NCBI GenBank assembly: GCA_032173965.1 | Contig: JAVUNC010000004.1 | Location: 23,165,001-23,229,000 of the forward strand | Length of the DNA: 64,000 nucleotides | From: Sitta carolinensis | Taxonomy: Eukaryota; Chordata; Aves; Passeriformes; Sittidae | Reading direction: 5' to 3' | Shown here: piece by piece, positions 1-14,280 of the stretch | How positions within the stretch are numbered: the first letter of the stretch is position 1 | Layout: each line of letters begins with the position of its first letter | Made by a program: the position numbers and the translations under genes | The notes under the pieces: model-generated | What the model was told of the DNA's origin: nothing | Databases searched by the model: none | The model's input: only the letters and a program-made list of their open reading frames with translations

Positions 1-3000
1 GAGCAACAGAAGGTTCGTTACTACCAGGAATACTGATTTTGTAGTGATGAACTGAGAGTGTTGTCACCTAAGGGCAATGCTAGTACCTCTGAAAACTGAA
101 GGATTACTCACACCTTTTACAAATGGCAGAAGATTCCCCTCAGATCAGCCTCTTACCTGGGATAGAAGGTAAACTTAAAATATGTTTGTTTGATTGTAGT
201 TGGAAAGAAATTTGTTGGCATTTAAAAATGATGTCTCTAAAACTCAGCTGTTTGGTTATTTGTAGTAGGATTAATGCAGTAGTTAATCATAGAACAAGTT
301 AAGTTTTGTGGAGTTAAGAAAATTAATCCAGCTACAACAAGCCACATGTTGCCAGAATATCAGATGTAGATGTGTGTTAGGTTTTCTCATTTTTGGTGGA
401 GGCTTCCAAGCTAAGGCGCTTGTGAGCCATGTAGATGGATTTGAGCCCAATACACCTCGTTGTCCTCTCCTGGCACAAAGCAGGTGCCTGGGTGAGATGA
501 CTCCAGCAATTGCTACCAGGATGCAGTCTCCCCCTGTGTTTCAGTATGGCTAGTGACTCCTGTGTTTCTAATGGTACATCTTGCAATATTCCCATAATCA
601 AATATTTCTTCCTCTGCTCTCTCTCAAAGAACTAAGAATATAATGGCATGGGTTATGCCCCTTGTCTTCTGAGCTTTTGCATTCCAATTTCCAGTATTTA
701 AGTATACTGTCAGTAGTCGAGTTTGCTTTTGTTTTACAGTATATGGGAGTAGAAAGCCAACATGGTTCCTGTCTTCAAAGTCTAATGGAGTTGTTCAGTC
801 AGCTTACATATTGGTAATACCTTTGAGGCTCTGTACCATGGGTTTAGGCATCTTAAAAGTGCAGGACTTCTTCCCCACTAGTCAGTGAGCTTGAGTTGCT
901 GAGTCTAGTCTTAATATGTAGGTGGCACTCATATTTTCATATGGATTTAGCTAACCTTGTCATTGTAATAGAAGTGATAATTTTTATTTGATCTGTTTAA
1001 TTTAAACTGTAAATCTTTTGATCCTGGGTCTTTTTAATGATACTGGACTACGGAGAAAAATATTTATATACCCCACAAAATACATGATGGTTATTTTTTG
1101 TGCCAGCTTCTCATATAAAATTTAATTCATTTGTATGTAGCCAAAATATCTATGTGTAGATTTCTTGTCATTTTGTAGTAGTCAGTCCTAGAATCATAGA
1201 ATATTCTGTGTTGGAAGGGTCCCATCAGGATCATTGGGCCTGAATTGTGGCCCTGCACAGGATACCCCAAACAGCACAAATTTCTTTGGTTTAGTAGAAT
1301 ATGAATTTTATCAAAATGTTAACAAATGGCATTTAAAAAATTTGAAAATAAATAGAAATAATCCAAAGCCTTCCTATTCCTATTATTACTAAATCAGAAA
1401 AGTCAAAGCCAAAGGGATGAGAAACTTCTTAAATTTAACTTGGCTTGGTTTTGCTGAATGAAGACAAAACAATCTTCCCTGGTGAAAGGCATTTTTGGAA
1501 TTTTGTATTAATGTTGATTTCTAACAAAGGTCATTTCATCAAGCAAACATATAAGGTATGCATTTATTATCTTCGTTGGTTTTATGCAGAAAAGTTGCTA
1601 ATGTAAATATTTTTAACACTAAGTTTATCTTGACAAATATGTTTTCTGCTAAGATGCTTGTGTATGCAGGATGTGCTTATCTCAAAATTCTTTTACAGGT
1701 CGTAAAATAGAGATGTTTCAATGGAGCTAATTGAAAATGTTTCCCTTCTAGATCTTGGCATTAGTTTTCAATTGTGTTCTAAAGCAATTGAAAGTATTCA
1801 ATATCCATAAAAGTTATTTGGAATTGTCTCTAAAGAAAATAGCTTTTGGTGGTATTTATTCTACACTTTCAGGAAAGCAGGCTTGGTCTGAAAGTGCTCA
1901 GTGAGATGTGGACAAAGAATATAGTTTTAAGAAGAGTGGGTTATGGACCTTGAGTAGCATGTGAGACTAATCACTAGAATGGAGTAAGAGTCTGTGTTAT
2001 TAAAAGTTAGGAAATTAAGGTTGGAAAACAAGAAGCTACATTGTATTTCTGTAGATATCCATGATCGAAGAAAGTATACCAATGTGTGTCTCCCATGTCT
2101 TGCTGTTAGCTGGTCATACTCTTCCTGAGGAGATTAATTGCATTTCCTGGATACTTCAGTTGATAGTAACAGAAAAACACTTTTTACTAGTGCATGCAGT
2201 TTTTTAATACTATCAGCCAAGTCCTGTTTCTGTAAGTCTATGGAAAACTACCATAGAAATGGATGAGCTCTCACAACATTTGTTATAAGTCTAACTTGGA
2301 CTCTGTTTTCAATATGTAAAGCTTTGACTCACCAGAGGCATTCCAGAAAGCTGGTGGGAACTCAGGTCCCAGGTGAGTACCTGGGACACTGCACATAACT
2401 GCAGAGCTTTCTGCACACACATTCACACAGTGAATTGTTCTTGAAATCAGTTTTCACGCTAGTTTCAGTTTTTGTGTACTTGAAAGTTGAGTTTCAAGTA
2501 CATAGTTTCATGGGGAGGGAGAGAGGTGTGGAGACCTCAAACTAGTTCTGACATCCACTTTCAGTGAGCAGTTGACTTTTGTTGATGAAATGTGGTAATG
2601 CTAATGTAATAGACATAGAGTATTCTTAAATTAGAGCTGAGAAGTTTTACTGTTTTCTTTCAAAAATGTGGTGTGTACACATCAGGGATAGAAATAGATC
2701 TAACAAAGTCCAAATCTGAAAATGTGGTTGGCCTGCCTGTACTGAACAGCTCTTTGAGTTTTTGGCCTAGATGAAGGCAAGAGGTTGGCAGTCTTCTACA
2801 TGGAGTTGTACTTAGCTACTATTATATGTTAGTTCATCCTGATGAAGTTAGATAAATGATGCTTTGTTTAATGTCTTTTTGTTATTTTGTATTTAGTTGA
2901 AAAATTCAGTTCTATAGATGTTAGTGATCTCGGCCTTTGTACTTGCCAAAGTAATTATTTTATTTCATTTGGTTTTCTTGCAGACTTTCTGAGGTAATTC

Positions 3001-5491
3001 TGCATCTTACAATAATGTAGTAAATGGATGATATTTGTAGTATCATTGCTCATTGTATTTCTTCAGATTTTCTTTTTTTTATGTCTATAATTCAAAAGTT
3101 AGAAGAGCAAAGCTATGGCTTTTTAAGGTAGAACATTACAATATTAGTAGTATCTAGTTCATTTTCTTTGGCATTTAAAATAAAATCTCATGACCTTAAA
3201 TACTTTGACAGAGGGTCCTAACTGTATTGCACAACATTAAAAACAGTTTAAGCACAGCTTGTTTTGTGAATTGGATGCAGGCAGCTTGCCAAGGTAACTA
3301 TACTGTAACTACTTGGATTTAAATTCTGTTATGTTGATTTTAGCAAAGATCATAAGTAATTGCAAGAATATGTGGTAATGTTTTTATAAAACAGATACTT
3401 TAAAAGGTTGTGCTGAACTGATGTTGCTGCATGTTTATCATGCACTGTAGTGTTTCTGAATAACGGATTATGGACTTTATTGATTTAGATACATACTCAT
3501 ATTGTACTTAAACTCTCAAGAGTTGATTAACAGCATATGGAATATGAGTGGTTTAGTCTACATTTGCACTTCACAGATTGTCACTGATCATCTTCATCAC
3601 CAGAACTGACCACGGATTAAAAAAGATCAGCAGTTAATAGTCATAGATACCTAACTTAATAATTTGTCTAGATGATTCAATTCTCACTGAATTTTCCCTT
3701 TTTCTTCTTCACGGTAATAGTTTGCTGAAGGGGAAGATGAGTTGGGCAGGAAGGGAATGGCAGTGTTTTTAGAATATGTTTGAGAATTTGGCCCGGAAAG
3801 AGTTGTGTTCAATGTCATGTCCACACTAATATTGCTGACACAGCACAAGAGTATTCAGTGCTTCATTTACAGAGTAAACATTTTGAAACATAACATAATT
3901 AGCTGTTTGATGTAAGAGTTCACAAGCTAAGAAAACACTACCACTATGTTATGCTTCAAAATATTTACATGATCCATACAACATTTTGCATAGACAGTTA
4001 TCACTATTGCTGGTAAGGCATGGAACAATGGCTTCAGAAGGATTGCTGATAAACTGCCTTTTATCTTTCCATTAGACAAGGAGATTCTTAGCAATCAAGA
4101 AAGCAAGATAGTGATTTATATGGAAATTTTCAACTCTTAAGAATATTAGAGTGGTGTAGAATCTAGCATTATCTTACAGTGTTCACTAGATAATTCCAAA
4201 AAAGTATGTTTTACCCAGCAAGTGAGTCAGTACAAAATCAGGACATAATATATAATCTTTTGAATTGATTTTGCAAGCAGAAATGTATGAAAAGCAAGAC
4301 CACAATACTTTGGTTTAGAAAAATTTCCTGTTCACTCACCAGGAATCAGTGGACTCACCAATGGATGGTTCTTTAAAAATGGACTGAAGAGTAAGCCAAT
4401 GAAAAATAGGCTAGAAACGAAAAACCATAGTTTTGTTCTGATACTCCTCTGTGATAAAGATACACATAGAAAAATAATGAAAAATTTTGCATAGCATTCT
4501 TTTTTTTTCTAGAAATCTTTAAGTGTGGAAGAGCTGTGTTCAGGTCAAGAAAAGTTTTTGGGGTTGGGCTTGTTTGCTTGTTTTAATTTTGAAAGTCATT
4601 ATATATTAAAATTCTGGAAAGAGAACTGGGCTTACACTTTTGAGCCCAGTGTGTTTTTATGTTCTTAAGTGTGCTCTCAGTGGAAGTGGTCAACTGAAGT
4701 AAACATGGATATGAAATGCTGTTGTTATGATGTGTGGAGTGATGTTAAACCTGATGTTCTTGTGTCCTTGACATACCAATCCCTGTGACTTAACCTGGAA
4801 AAGTTATAGACAAAAGTTAATTTCTGTCACTGAGTTTGTCAGTATCCAAGTCAATTGTAGCAGGTTGTTTGCAGGAAAATATAGAAGATTTCCTCCTTGG
4901 TTTTGGTTCTCAGTGCTGTATTTTCCTCCCATCGCTGCTAAATTTTCTGCTGGGATAGTGAGTAGGTTGAGATTTAGTATGTTCACTAAATTGGTTTTTC
5001 CTTTGGAAGTAAAATGCAGGATGGGCATTACATGTGCTTAAAATTCTCTGTGATTATCTGTCAAATCTGTTTCAGATACAGAATTTCAGGAGGTGATGCT
5101 ATGTGTGTTTAGTATTTCTCAGATAATTTGCTCTTTTTTTTAACCTCAGTTGGACACACATAAACAGTAAAGAGAAGTGCTGTTTCATCGCTCATGAGCC
5201 ACATTAAAACCATCACTGCTTCTAGTGAGGAGCTGTAGAAAAGGCCCTCTTACTGAGCAGCCTTCCTATTGTTAATATCCTTTAGGATTTCTATTTCATC
5301 TCCTACATGTGTTCAATAGAATAGTGAGTACACATGCACTCTCAACTCTCAACTGAGAACTGAGATTGAAAATAAACCTCTTGTGATTTCGAACAGAGAT
5401 GCTGACATTCCTTAGCGTGATGTTCCTTTTGTCAATGTAATCCAGTTTACTTTAAAACACTAATTATTTTTTATTTTTTTTTCCCCTCTAG
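1..5491 (+). other. AGPAT5: AGPAT5 intron (partial), non-coding
   Basis: AT-rich sequence upstream of the first AGPAT5 exon in the window. It ends in a long pyrimidine tract and an AG acceptor at 5490-5491. I see no coding exon here; the preceding exon, which should carry the EGTR acyltransferase motif region, must lie upstream. The only recognisable insertion is a CR1 tail at about 1190-1278. A short 11-bp inverted repeat occurs at 2475-2485 and 2492-2502. Confidence 0.75.
1190..1278 (-). repeat. CR1 LINE 3' tail fragment
   Basis: It starts with the reverse complement of the CR1 terminal repeat (GAATCATAGAATATTCTG), followed by 'ttggaagggtcccatcagga' and 'ccctgcacaggataccccaa'. This is the 3' UTR of an avian CR1 read on the minus strand. 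The same tail type is borrowed by the SINE at 33168. The copy is short and diverged. Confidence 0.8.
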
Positions 5492-5653
5492 GACTCGCTA
5501 TATTAAAGCACGTGCTGACTCCACGGGTGAAGGCAACTCATGTAGCCGTTGACACAATGAAAGACTATCTGGATGCAGTGTACGATGTGACTGTGGCTTA
5601 CGAAGGTACTGTGGACCACAAAGGGCAAAGAAAGCTGGCACCATCTATGACAG
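5492..5653 (+). CDS. AGPAT5: AGPAT5 coding exon (third from last)
   Basis: This 162-bp internal exon belongs to 1-acyl-sn-glycerol-3-phosphate acyltransferase epsilon, which acylates lysophosphatidic acid to phosphatidic acid and is reported at ER and mitochondrial membranes. The translation reads LAILKHVLTPRVKATHVAVD, then MKDYLDAVYDVTVAYEG, and closely follows vertebrate AGPAT5 just after the EGTR motif region. The acceptor is a T/C-rich tract ending ctctAG; the donor is ACAG|GTGAGT. The first two bases finish a split codon, and the last base begins a Glu codon completed by the next exon. The segment after YEG (TVDHKGQRKLAPSMT) is the least conserved part, as expected for a loop. The catalytic HX4D motif is not in this window. 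Confidence 0.95.
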
Positions 5654-8600
5654 GTGAGTTGAGATCTATGAGACATGCTGTAGCTGCATGCTCTTTCACA
5701 TACAGAACCAGCTTCAGGTGCTTTGAAATGCTCTGAAGATAATCTCCACAGCACTTCAGCCGTCCTATGGCCCCCTGATAGGGCACTGTTCTGGTCACTG
5801 GGCTTTACAGGAGTTTCCTGTGATGCTCTTGCCCTCTGCTTCCCTATTCCAATTTTAAATACAACTGCCCTTTGCAGTCAAAGGGAACTTGGAGCCATAG
5901 GCAGCCAATTCCATTTACCTTCATGTTTTTTCTGGCACTGGGATTTGGCATCATCTTAAATTCTCTCTCTCTTCCCCTGCTGTGCAACATATGTGTACAT
6001 GTACATCTAATTGCTGAAGTGCACATATTTTAAAGGAAAACTGTATAGAAGTAGTATTTTACTGACAGTTTTTCAAATTGCTGCACACAGCCAGTAATCT
6101 TACACTCAACACTCAACAGCATTTTATGCAAGTGGACTTCACTTGCTTTAGTATTTTAAACCACCTACAGGACCTTAAGAAAATCAGATAGATTGGTTTT
6201 ACATTCCTTGAGTAATCTAACCAGAAAACATGTTCTGGAGTTTCTGCTGGGAAAACTTGGGGACAGAGAGCTTCAGGGTTTGCTGTTTACTATGTTTGGT
6301 GGTGGACCAAGTAAGTAAGTAATTTGCCTGCCCTGTTACTGGAGTGCCAAATATCATCTTTCTTTCATTTATAGTTGCTCTGTTACTCAGCTGTATCTGT
6401 GCCTGACTGTCTTTTGCTGGTTAGCTCAAAGTGGCACTTTTGAGTCTTTTGCACTACCAATACCAAGTGGGAAAAAACAGCTACAGTAGTTCCACAGAGC
6501 TCTCCAGAATTCTGAGTGTGGGATCAGTGTCAACTGAGGGACCTGCAGGGAACTTATCTAACTCTCTGCTTCTCAGCTCACCCAGTGTCACTGGGACTTG
6601 TTCCTTCTGCTGCTAAAAATAGTTCGTAGCGCAGCTGTTTCCATGTGACTTCATTAGCAGGTGTAACTCCTTGAGTCAAATGCTCTGCTTCCCAGGTGCC
6701 AGTTGATTATAAGTTCTGCAATTGTCTATTTTTACATTTTCACCCTGTTTAAAATTCTCTTCAATAGGTGAGAAACAAAACTGTCAACATTGTATATTAA
6801 TTCAACACTTGTACTGTAACGTTTTAGGATGGTTTTATGTACATTTTGTTCCTAATGGGCATTTTTTATGTCAAAAGTTCTTTTTATTATTTAAAGTAAT
6901 TTTATTTTTTAAATGCCTTCTGATCCCTTTACAGTACCTTTGGAGACTAAGCAGCGTCTTCTTGTCCCATTACTCAACTCTAAGACCCCCTTCAAAACAA
7001 ATAGGATTGTTTTTCCTTCCCTGCAGTATATCTTGTTTCGTGACTTAATTACTAGGCAGTTTCAGCTATTCTCATGCTGAACTTCTCACTGCCTAATGGT
7101 TAATTAAACTATTAAAATGTCATTACCTAATGATAAGATGGCAAATGTTCAAATTCCTTACAAGACCTCTTCACCTATTAAACCTTATGGTTTGCATGAA
7201 GCATGATATAATTATGGAAGGGGAACCAACAAGCTGAATTTCCCTGTTGGCTGTTTTTTGTGTTGGTGTCAAGCAGGAATCAGATGCTTTGGGGTGGCCA
7301 CTCCACATCCAGACTTTTGAAGCCTCCGTGGCAACAGTCCAGGCATATCTTTCAGCTGGGCTTACTGTTAGGGCTGGGGTAATTACTGGCTCAGCCTTGG
7401 GGTAAAAATAAGGCAGTAATACAGAATGAAGTGCAGCCAACCAGCTGTTACCCCTTACAGAGCAGATAAACGATATATCCATGATAGATCAACATCAACT
7501 TCCATGCTATTGTGGCAGTCACATGTATTCCATATAATATAAACTATGTAGATTAAGAACTCTGTGAATTATAGTGTGGTACATAGTTGTCATTCGTATA
7601 GGCTCTCCAGACACAAAGTGACAGACAAACAATTTCTGTTCTAAGAGATCAAAATCATTTCACCATTTGTTATGCAGAAGTCCAGCAACTGGCTTGTCAG
7701 GAATATAACAAGAATTGAATTAGGCATACTTATGCATTTGACATTATTTAGCATTATTTCTCTTTCACAGTGATAAAATGAGTTATGCATACATGAAAGG
7801 GACATCTTATTTTATATGAATATTTCATATTTGTGTCAGTGCTGGTTGAAAATTTTGTTTTTCATTCTCATCGGAATAAAATGGCAATGCAATCCTGGTA
7901 ATTTTTAAAAGATAAGGTTGACATGTCTTTTTCAATCTAGCAACACTGACTGAAATTTATTGCATAGAAAACAAACTTCTGATAAACACAACTTTACTTG
8001 AGGACTTTATTTCCCATACTATGACATTTCCCATGTGAATGAAATCTGAATTCCATACAGATACAGTGTTTCTTGAAATGCCTTTTGCTTTCAGTTCTGT
8101 AAATCTCAATTCCTTATAAGAGCCTGTGCCATTATGGGAAAAACCCATACTTACCTGGGACATTGTCAGCTTTTGGCTATTGTATTCAGTAGTAAACAAA
8201 GCAGGTTAAAAGAACATTTTAGTGACTGTGAGGAGTACTACCACACTTTGTCTGAGAAATTGTGTTAGCAAAACATGAATGGGATAAAAATTCTGAAGAA
8301 AAGGTAAATTTCTTTCTTAAATTTTGTAGTGTGCAACTTTTATTCTAAATAGTCTTTCTTAGCACAATTCTATTTATTTTTTTTAAGTCCAGCAGTCTTA
8401 AATATACTGTTGACTTGCTCAATAGGATTAAAACACAGCATAGTGTACTAGCAGCTGAAAAATGACATTTCATCTGAACGCCCAATATGTCTGATATAAC
8501 GTGGTGCCATTTTAGAGCATGCAAATTATGGTAGTGTTTGCTTTCAAATGCATTGAGCTTTTTCTCACTACTTATGCATGTTAATATTTTTTTGGCACTT

Positions 8601-10159
8601 TCCAGTGGCAAGTTTGCTTTAAAAGACATCAGATTTGATTAGTCTTCGACAGTGACTAAGATTAGATTAGCTTTACGCAAGGATGTTGCTTTCTGCTGTT
8701 GCTTCACATCCAGTTGTAACCAATGGATGGAATTCTTTTCCTGCCATTTATTCATTCCCTTTATTACAAGTTTCGATCTTGGTACGTTTCCAGTGGAAGT
8801 TTATCTGGCACTTGGCAGTCTTTTTAAGGAATGGCAATTTCCCACAGGGTTCTCCTTTCTCTCTACTCCTGAAGATGGCTTGTCCAGATCATTAATGACA
8901 GAACATTGTGGTCCTGCTTGGGTAGGAAGGACCACACTGCTAGGCAGTATTTGATTGAGGTCATTAGAATAAGATGCAAATAATCATATGGGCACTGTGG
9001 CACAGCAGAAGGACATCTCAGGTACTGGAGTCTGGAAGAACTATTTGGAAGGGAAAAGGAGCAGGATAAACTTGTACTGAATTTGTTGACACTGTTTTAC
9101 TACACGGTCATCAAGTGAAAAGCAGAAATAAGTTTGGGAAGAAAGGATGAGAATGTAGTTTTCCCCCTTCTGAGTTCACATCAAGCTTTGTCTGGTGTTA
9201 AGGGGCAGGTCTCGTGGGACGTGGGAACTGTTATCATTCTTGCACCTGAAAGAGCATTATGTACACATCTACATCTTTATTATTCTGCCTGAAGGCTTTA
9301 GCGCAACCAGATGGTATTTATCTGGCCATTGTAGATGAAAGAGTGTGTGAAATAGCAGCATGTGACAATGATAAACACTGAGTAAAAATAGCAAGTACAT
9401 ATAGACTCTGTCCTAAAGAAGTCAGAGGAATTCTTGAGAGTTATTGACTCTGCTGTATATCAGTTCCAGAACAAACACTTTGAAAGCCTGTACATTTCTG
9501 AAAATCTGTACATCACTTTGATCAGTATAATTTGAGGAGGTCAGACTGGCTTAACTTCCCTCAGGGAAAATACACTTTTCCAAAAGCTTGCACTTTTGTT
9601 AGGACCCAGTTAGACAGGGAAGTACAAGACTATAGAAAAGAAACTGGAGCAATAGAAAACAGTCTTTGTCTGGACTGTGGCCTAAATTTGTTCACATCCA
9701 TTGTCTCTCAAGGTCCGAAGAATGATAACAAGCACATGGTTAAAGATGTGTTGAAAGAACTAAAAAGCTAAATTATTAAGCTGGTAGACATTAACAGAAG
9801 TATAAAACAGTCCAAAGTAAGCTTTATAGTTATAAAATTGCTAATCATCTCTTCAGATCTCTGCTAGCTGTCATCTTCTATTGCATGAAAGAATATTGAA
9901 GAGTAAATGTCATTTATTTTAGAATAACCAAAGAAAGGATGTAGATTAGACCTCAGGCTGGACATTAGCACTGGTGAAATTTTTATCATGTGTAGGATGG
10001 CTGTTTAGCATGTACAGTAAGCCTCATATCAAAAACTTGTCATTCTACATCTGTTCAAGAAGAGTTTAAGTAATAATTGTCTTTTGTATTTCAATATGTA
10101 AAATTTACATTGAGATGTTTGGAGGAATTTTGGTAACAACACTAGTTAGCAGCATAGTT

Positions 10160-10226
10160 CTGTGGGGGTTGGACTAGATGATCTCCAGAGGTCCCTTCAA
10201 AACCTAAGAATCCTGTGATTCTGTTA
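10160..10226 (+). repeat. CR1 LINE 3' tail fragment
   Basis: The stretch 'ggttggactagatgatctcc', then 'aggtcccttcaa' and a terminal 'tcctgtgattctgtt', is the typical CR1 3' end in sense orientation. Only the last ~70 bp of the element is present, a strong 5' truncation. Confidence 0.8.
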
Positions 10227-12090
10227 TATCCTGTAAGACATTTTTCTTTTCAAGGAAAATCACATTTTTATTTTGTGCAAAAAATAAAACTTTTTTAATA
10301 ACATGATTTCACCAGGTACCACAAGGTAAACTATCATTCAGTTTTAACTGAATGCATTTTCACTTGTCCTCCATAGGACTAGAGCTGTCATTTTAGACCC
10401 CCTGTAATTCTCTATTAGAAGTAGTTTGAGTACCATGAAAACCTGTCTGTTAAGTTGGGGGTAAATTTTTAGTGGCACTTTCAACACAGATGTGGGCATA
10501 TGTATCAATATTCTGCAAATAAAGACAGTCTGGGTAAATGCAAAGTATTTTCATACTGTAAGAATTAAACATTGTACTTCTGGTCAAAAACCACATGTCA
10601 GCGAGAAGCTGCATCAGTTTATGGGAGTGTATGAAAGCTTGAGCCCAGTAGTTCATCAGAGAAAATGAAGTTAGTCTGAGCAGGAGTAGCACCTCTGCTT
10701 CTTTATCTGCTTTTTTTTATCTGAAAACAAGGACACAAAGGTGTCAACTGTGTTTGGAATTCCTGTAGCTCAGTTTCTTGTCTCCACCATCAGCCAATCT
10801 TGGATGCCAAAGGAAGAATGCAAGGCTCAGACAACCGTAAATGTGTCTAAGTTTTCCCAAATCACAGACACCTGTGGGCACTATATCTGCGTGCTCACAC
10901 TCCCTTGGTGGGGTAATCGCCCTCTGCAGCTCCTTTTGAGCATGTTCCTCTGATTGTAAACCAGATCACTGCATATCTCGGTTATTTCCAAGCAGCTCTT
11001 ACTGAAGGTAAGCATCTGTAGTGCATCTGTAGCTTCCTTTAGGGAATTTGTGATCTGGAAACACATGGTCATCAGGAAACCTCTGCTACACAAATGCTTT
11101 GGAAAGTATTTACACTGGAGATCCATAAAATTACCCTGCACCCTGGACCTCATGCACATGTGAGAGGAAGCATTCCACTCCCCAAGCAGCCATTTATTTA
11201 CAAAGGCTCAAGGAACTCCTGATCTTTATGTAAAAGTGTATCTAAACCCTGAGGATAACAAAAACAACTTTAACTTCTTCACACTGTCAGGTTTGGCCAA
11301 GAATATATTGCTGCTTTGAGAGTTCGTGTTTATTTTGGGGGTTTTTATGCATCACAGTCCTTTTCTTCTACTCTGTGGTGCTGTTCTCTGTTTATCAAAA
11401 CTGGCTGTCTGAAAGAAAGGCAAAAACATCAGTATTAGCAGTACTGGCATAGCTCCTAACAGATCTTGGTTTTTTGAACAGTTTTGAACAGGTCCACTCC
11501 TTTGATGCCTTTTTTTTCTTAATTGCATGGTTTGAACTTTTTTTCACTTCTGAAACTTTAAAAATGTTCCAGAAAAGACACAGATATCTCCTGAATTTGC
11601 TCATTTTCAGTTACCAATGGTGGGATACCCTTTACATGTAATCCACAGACCTAACCTGATCCAGGTTCTGTTCCTGGCAGCCTATTGATCAAAACTGTTA
11701 TGTTTTTGTAGGAAACCTCCTGCTGACTCTGCCAACATACAATATTCACATGTTGTTACAGAGCAGTACAAAGGCCAGAGTGCATCCATTAGAAAAACAG
11801 ATTAAAGCCACTCAGAGATTGTTTCAGTGAGCCATAATGTGCAAGTACTGTGGGTCTGCATCAGAGACCATCTTGGAACAGCAAGACAACTTAAAATGAC
11901 ACTATGCTGCTCTCCATTGCCATCAGTGTAGCAAAATATAGATAACATTTTCTAATAGTAATAATTTTTTAAGATTCTTTAGATCTCGGCATCTTCAGGA
12001 AGATACAGACAAGTGATTATTTACCCTTGAATTTGCAGGATTTGTGGAGCTATTGTTCTCATCTGACATCTTCAGGATTTTTTTATATTT

Positions 12091-12112
12091 ATATATATAT
12101 ATATATATATAT
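12091..12112. repeat. (AT)11 microsatellite
   Basis: Eleven uninterrupted AT dinucleotides sit in a T-rich context within the AGPAT5 intron, just beyond the 3' side of the ancient minus-strand CR1. Confidence 0.95.
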
Positions 12113-12119
12113 GTTATTT

Positions 12120-13330
12120 TTTTAAGCTGTTATATCCTTCCTCCTGCTTCCCTTTCTCCAAATTGAAAATTTGGCCTTTTTAATGTCTCCTTATTCATAA
12201 TGGAGGTACTTTTCCTCCTTAAATATTTCAGTTGGTCTTTTTGGGGGCCTTCACTGAGTCCACTACATCCTCCTTCAGATGCATAGACCAGAAGTACACA
12301 CAGTATTTTAAATGTGGATTCATAATCTTTACTGTAGAGTGACTCTCTTTGCCTTGTTCTTGATATCCTTCCTCAAGCTGCCCAGTATTTGGGGGATGCG
12401 GGGCCGTTGCTGAGGGGATGATTTTAGGGAAGGGTCAGCAACTTCCGGATTGTAACCACCAATTCCAAGTTAAGCATCATGTAGTCAGGGTTTTAGGGTT
12501 GTTTTTTCCCCCCATGTTTGTTTACACTGAAGCTTGGCTGCCACATTTTTGCCCTGTTTGTTCAGCTTCGAGGGCTTTTTGAAGTTCAGCCAACATTTGG
12601 CTACCCAAAAGAGCTCAGGGTCTTCTTAAAGAGATGTGAAAAACTGGAGCATTCATGGTTTGCTCCCTTCTTCAACTCATCCATCATGAGACAGAATAAA
12701 ACCAGTCCTGGCATCAATCCTCAGAGGACCCCAGTCACCAAGTCTTTTCCATCCCTAAGTCCTTCCATTTGCTTCCTCTTATTTAAGCAGCTTTCAGTCT
12801 ATAAAACATCATTTCCTCTAATCCTGTGGCAGCTTAATTTCTTTAATAGCCTTCAGTGTGGAACTCTGTCAGAGGTTTTATGAAAATTCAAAATATCATG
12901 TCCAGTGAATCCTCTTTATCTGCCTGGTCCTTGACACTGTTGTAGAAATCCAGGGAGTTGATGGGACAGGATTTCCCTTTACAGAATCCACACCAATCTT
13001 TTTCAGCAGACTGTGTTCTGTGTGCTCAGTGATTTTATTACAGACCTGTTATCTTACCCACTGATGTAAGACTCTGGTCGGTATTTCTGCATTTTCCAGC
13101 ATCATCTCTAAAGTCCCTTTGTAGAAGGGAAACTCCCCATTTTTCTGGCACAGTGGCTGTTTGTGATGATAGGTTACATATCTTTGTTTTTCAGTTCCAC
13201 GTTTGAGAGCTTCTGGATGAATGCTGTCTGGTCTTGGTGACTTCCTGACATCTGACTTGTTATTTATATTTAGTCTAATATTTTCTGTCTGTTTACTTAT
13301 TGATCTAGTTCCTTTGAATGATCTGGTACA
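12120..13330 (-). repeat. Ancient CR1/L2-like LINE, decayed reverse transcriptase
   Basis: Read on the minus strand, this is a badly decayed non-LTR retrotransposon. At about 13210-13245 it encodes SPRPDSIHPEALK, matching the GPDGIHPEVLK-type RT block. At about 12690-12740 it encodes GVL(stop)GLMPGLVLF, matching the [13 protein letters not shown] block. At 12280-12330 the DNA matches the 3' part of CR1-type elements (equivalent to 'gaccagaactgcacacag' read on +). Frameshifts and stops are frequent and the catalytic DD block is no longer recognisable, so it is an old inactive copy. It may extend to about 13650 as an even more decayed open stretch. The exact family (CR1 versus L2) is not certain. 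Confidence 0.7.
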
Positions 13331-13883
13331 AAGAATGCAGTGGGTGTTGAAATCAAACATTTTCAACAAGAAAGAATGATGCAAGCAGATCTATGAGCTT
13401 CTCTTGCAAGGGCTTGTACTTCACTATAAGTGCTGCTCTTCACGCTTCTGTCATCCAACAATCCTACCAGTGGCTTGTTTAAAAAGTTTACTGCTTTTAA
13501 TATAATGAAGAAAGTTAAAATAGAGCACCATTTCCATTTTTCAAGTTCATTTTTAGTCCCCTTAAGTTTATGTTTACATTTGGCATGAGCGGTTTTGTGG
13601 CTTTTTTTTACATGGACGAGCTTTCTGTTCCTCAAAGAGGAAGGTAGGAGTATCATGGTAGTAGACTCCTTGATTTTCCAATGAAAGTCATACAGATGTT
13701 TTCCAGACCCTCACAGACTTTTCATTTTGCAGTGTTACACGTTTATACGAGCTTCTGTTACAGGTTTTTCTGGGGGTTTGGTATTTGCTGAGTTTTTTAA
13801 TAGCCTCTAGGTTGTCTTCTTTTGGACTGTATATTTTAGAGTCTTTTGACACTTTGCCTTCCCTCCCATTATGTACTTCCTTT

Positions 13884-14185
13884 AATGCATAGAACCATTA
13901 AAGTTGGAAAAGACTTCCAACACCACAAGGTCCAACCTTCAACCAAACACCACCCACACCCACTAAGCCTTATCACAAAGTGCCATATCTGCTTATTTTT
14001 TGAACACTTCCAGGGATTACAACTTCACCACTTCCCTGGGCAAGCCTGTTCCAATGCATGACCTCTCTTTCAGTGAAAAAAGTTTTCCTAATATCCATCC
14101 AGCCTGAACTTCCTGTGGTGCAACTTGAGGACATTTCCCTTGTCCTGTCACTAGTTGCCTGGGAGAATATGCCAACCCCAAAGTA
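13884..14185 (-). repeat. CR1 LINE 3' fragment
   Basis: On the + strand it reads 'catagaaccattaaagttgg', then 'aagacttccaacaccacaag' and 'gcctgttccaatgcatgacc', the reverse complement of a CR1 3' end. The CR1 match fades after the 'gggagaatatgccaacccc' segment. It lies less than 100 bp from the perfect inverted repeat at 14281. Confidence 0.85.
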
Positions 14186-14280
14186 TTCTGCATTTCTATG
14201 CTGGATACTTTCTCTACAACACTGAAATAAATTGTATTGTGGCTGCAGAGCAAGACAACACCAGGAACAACATCTTTTCT

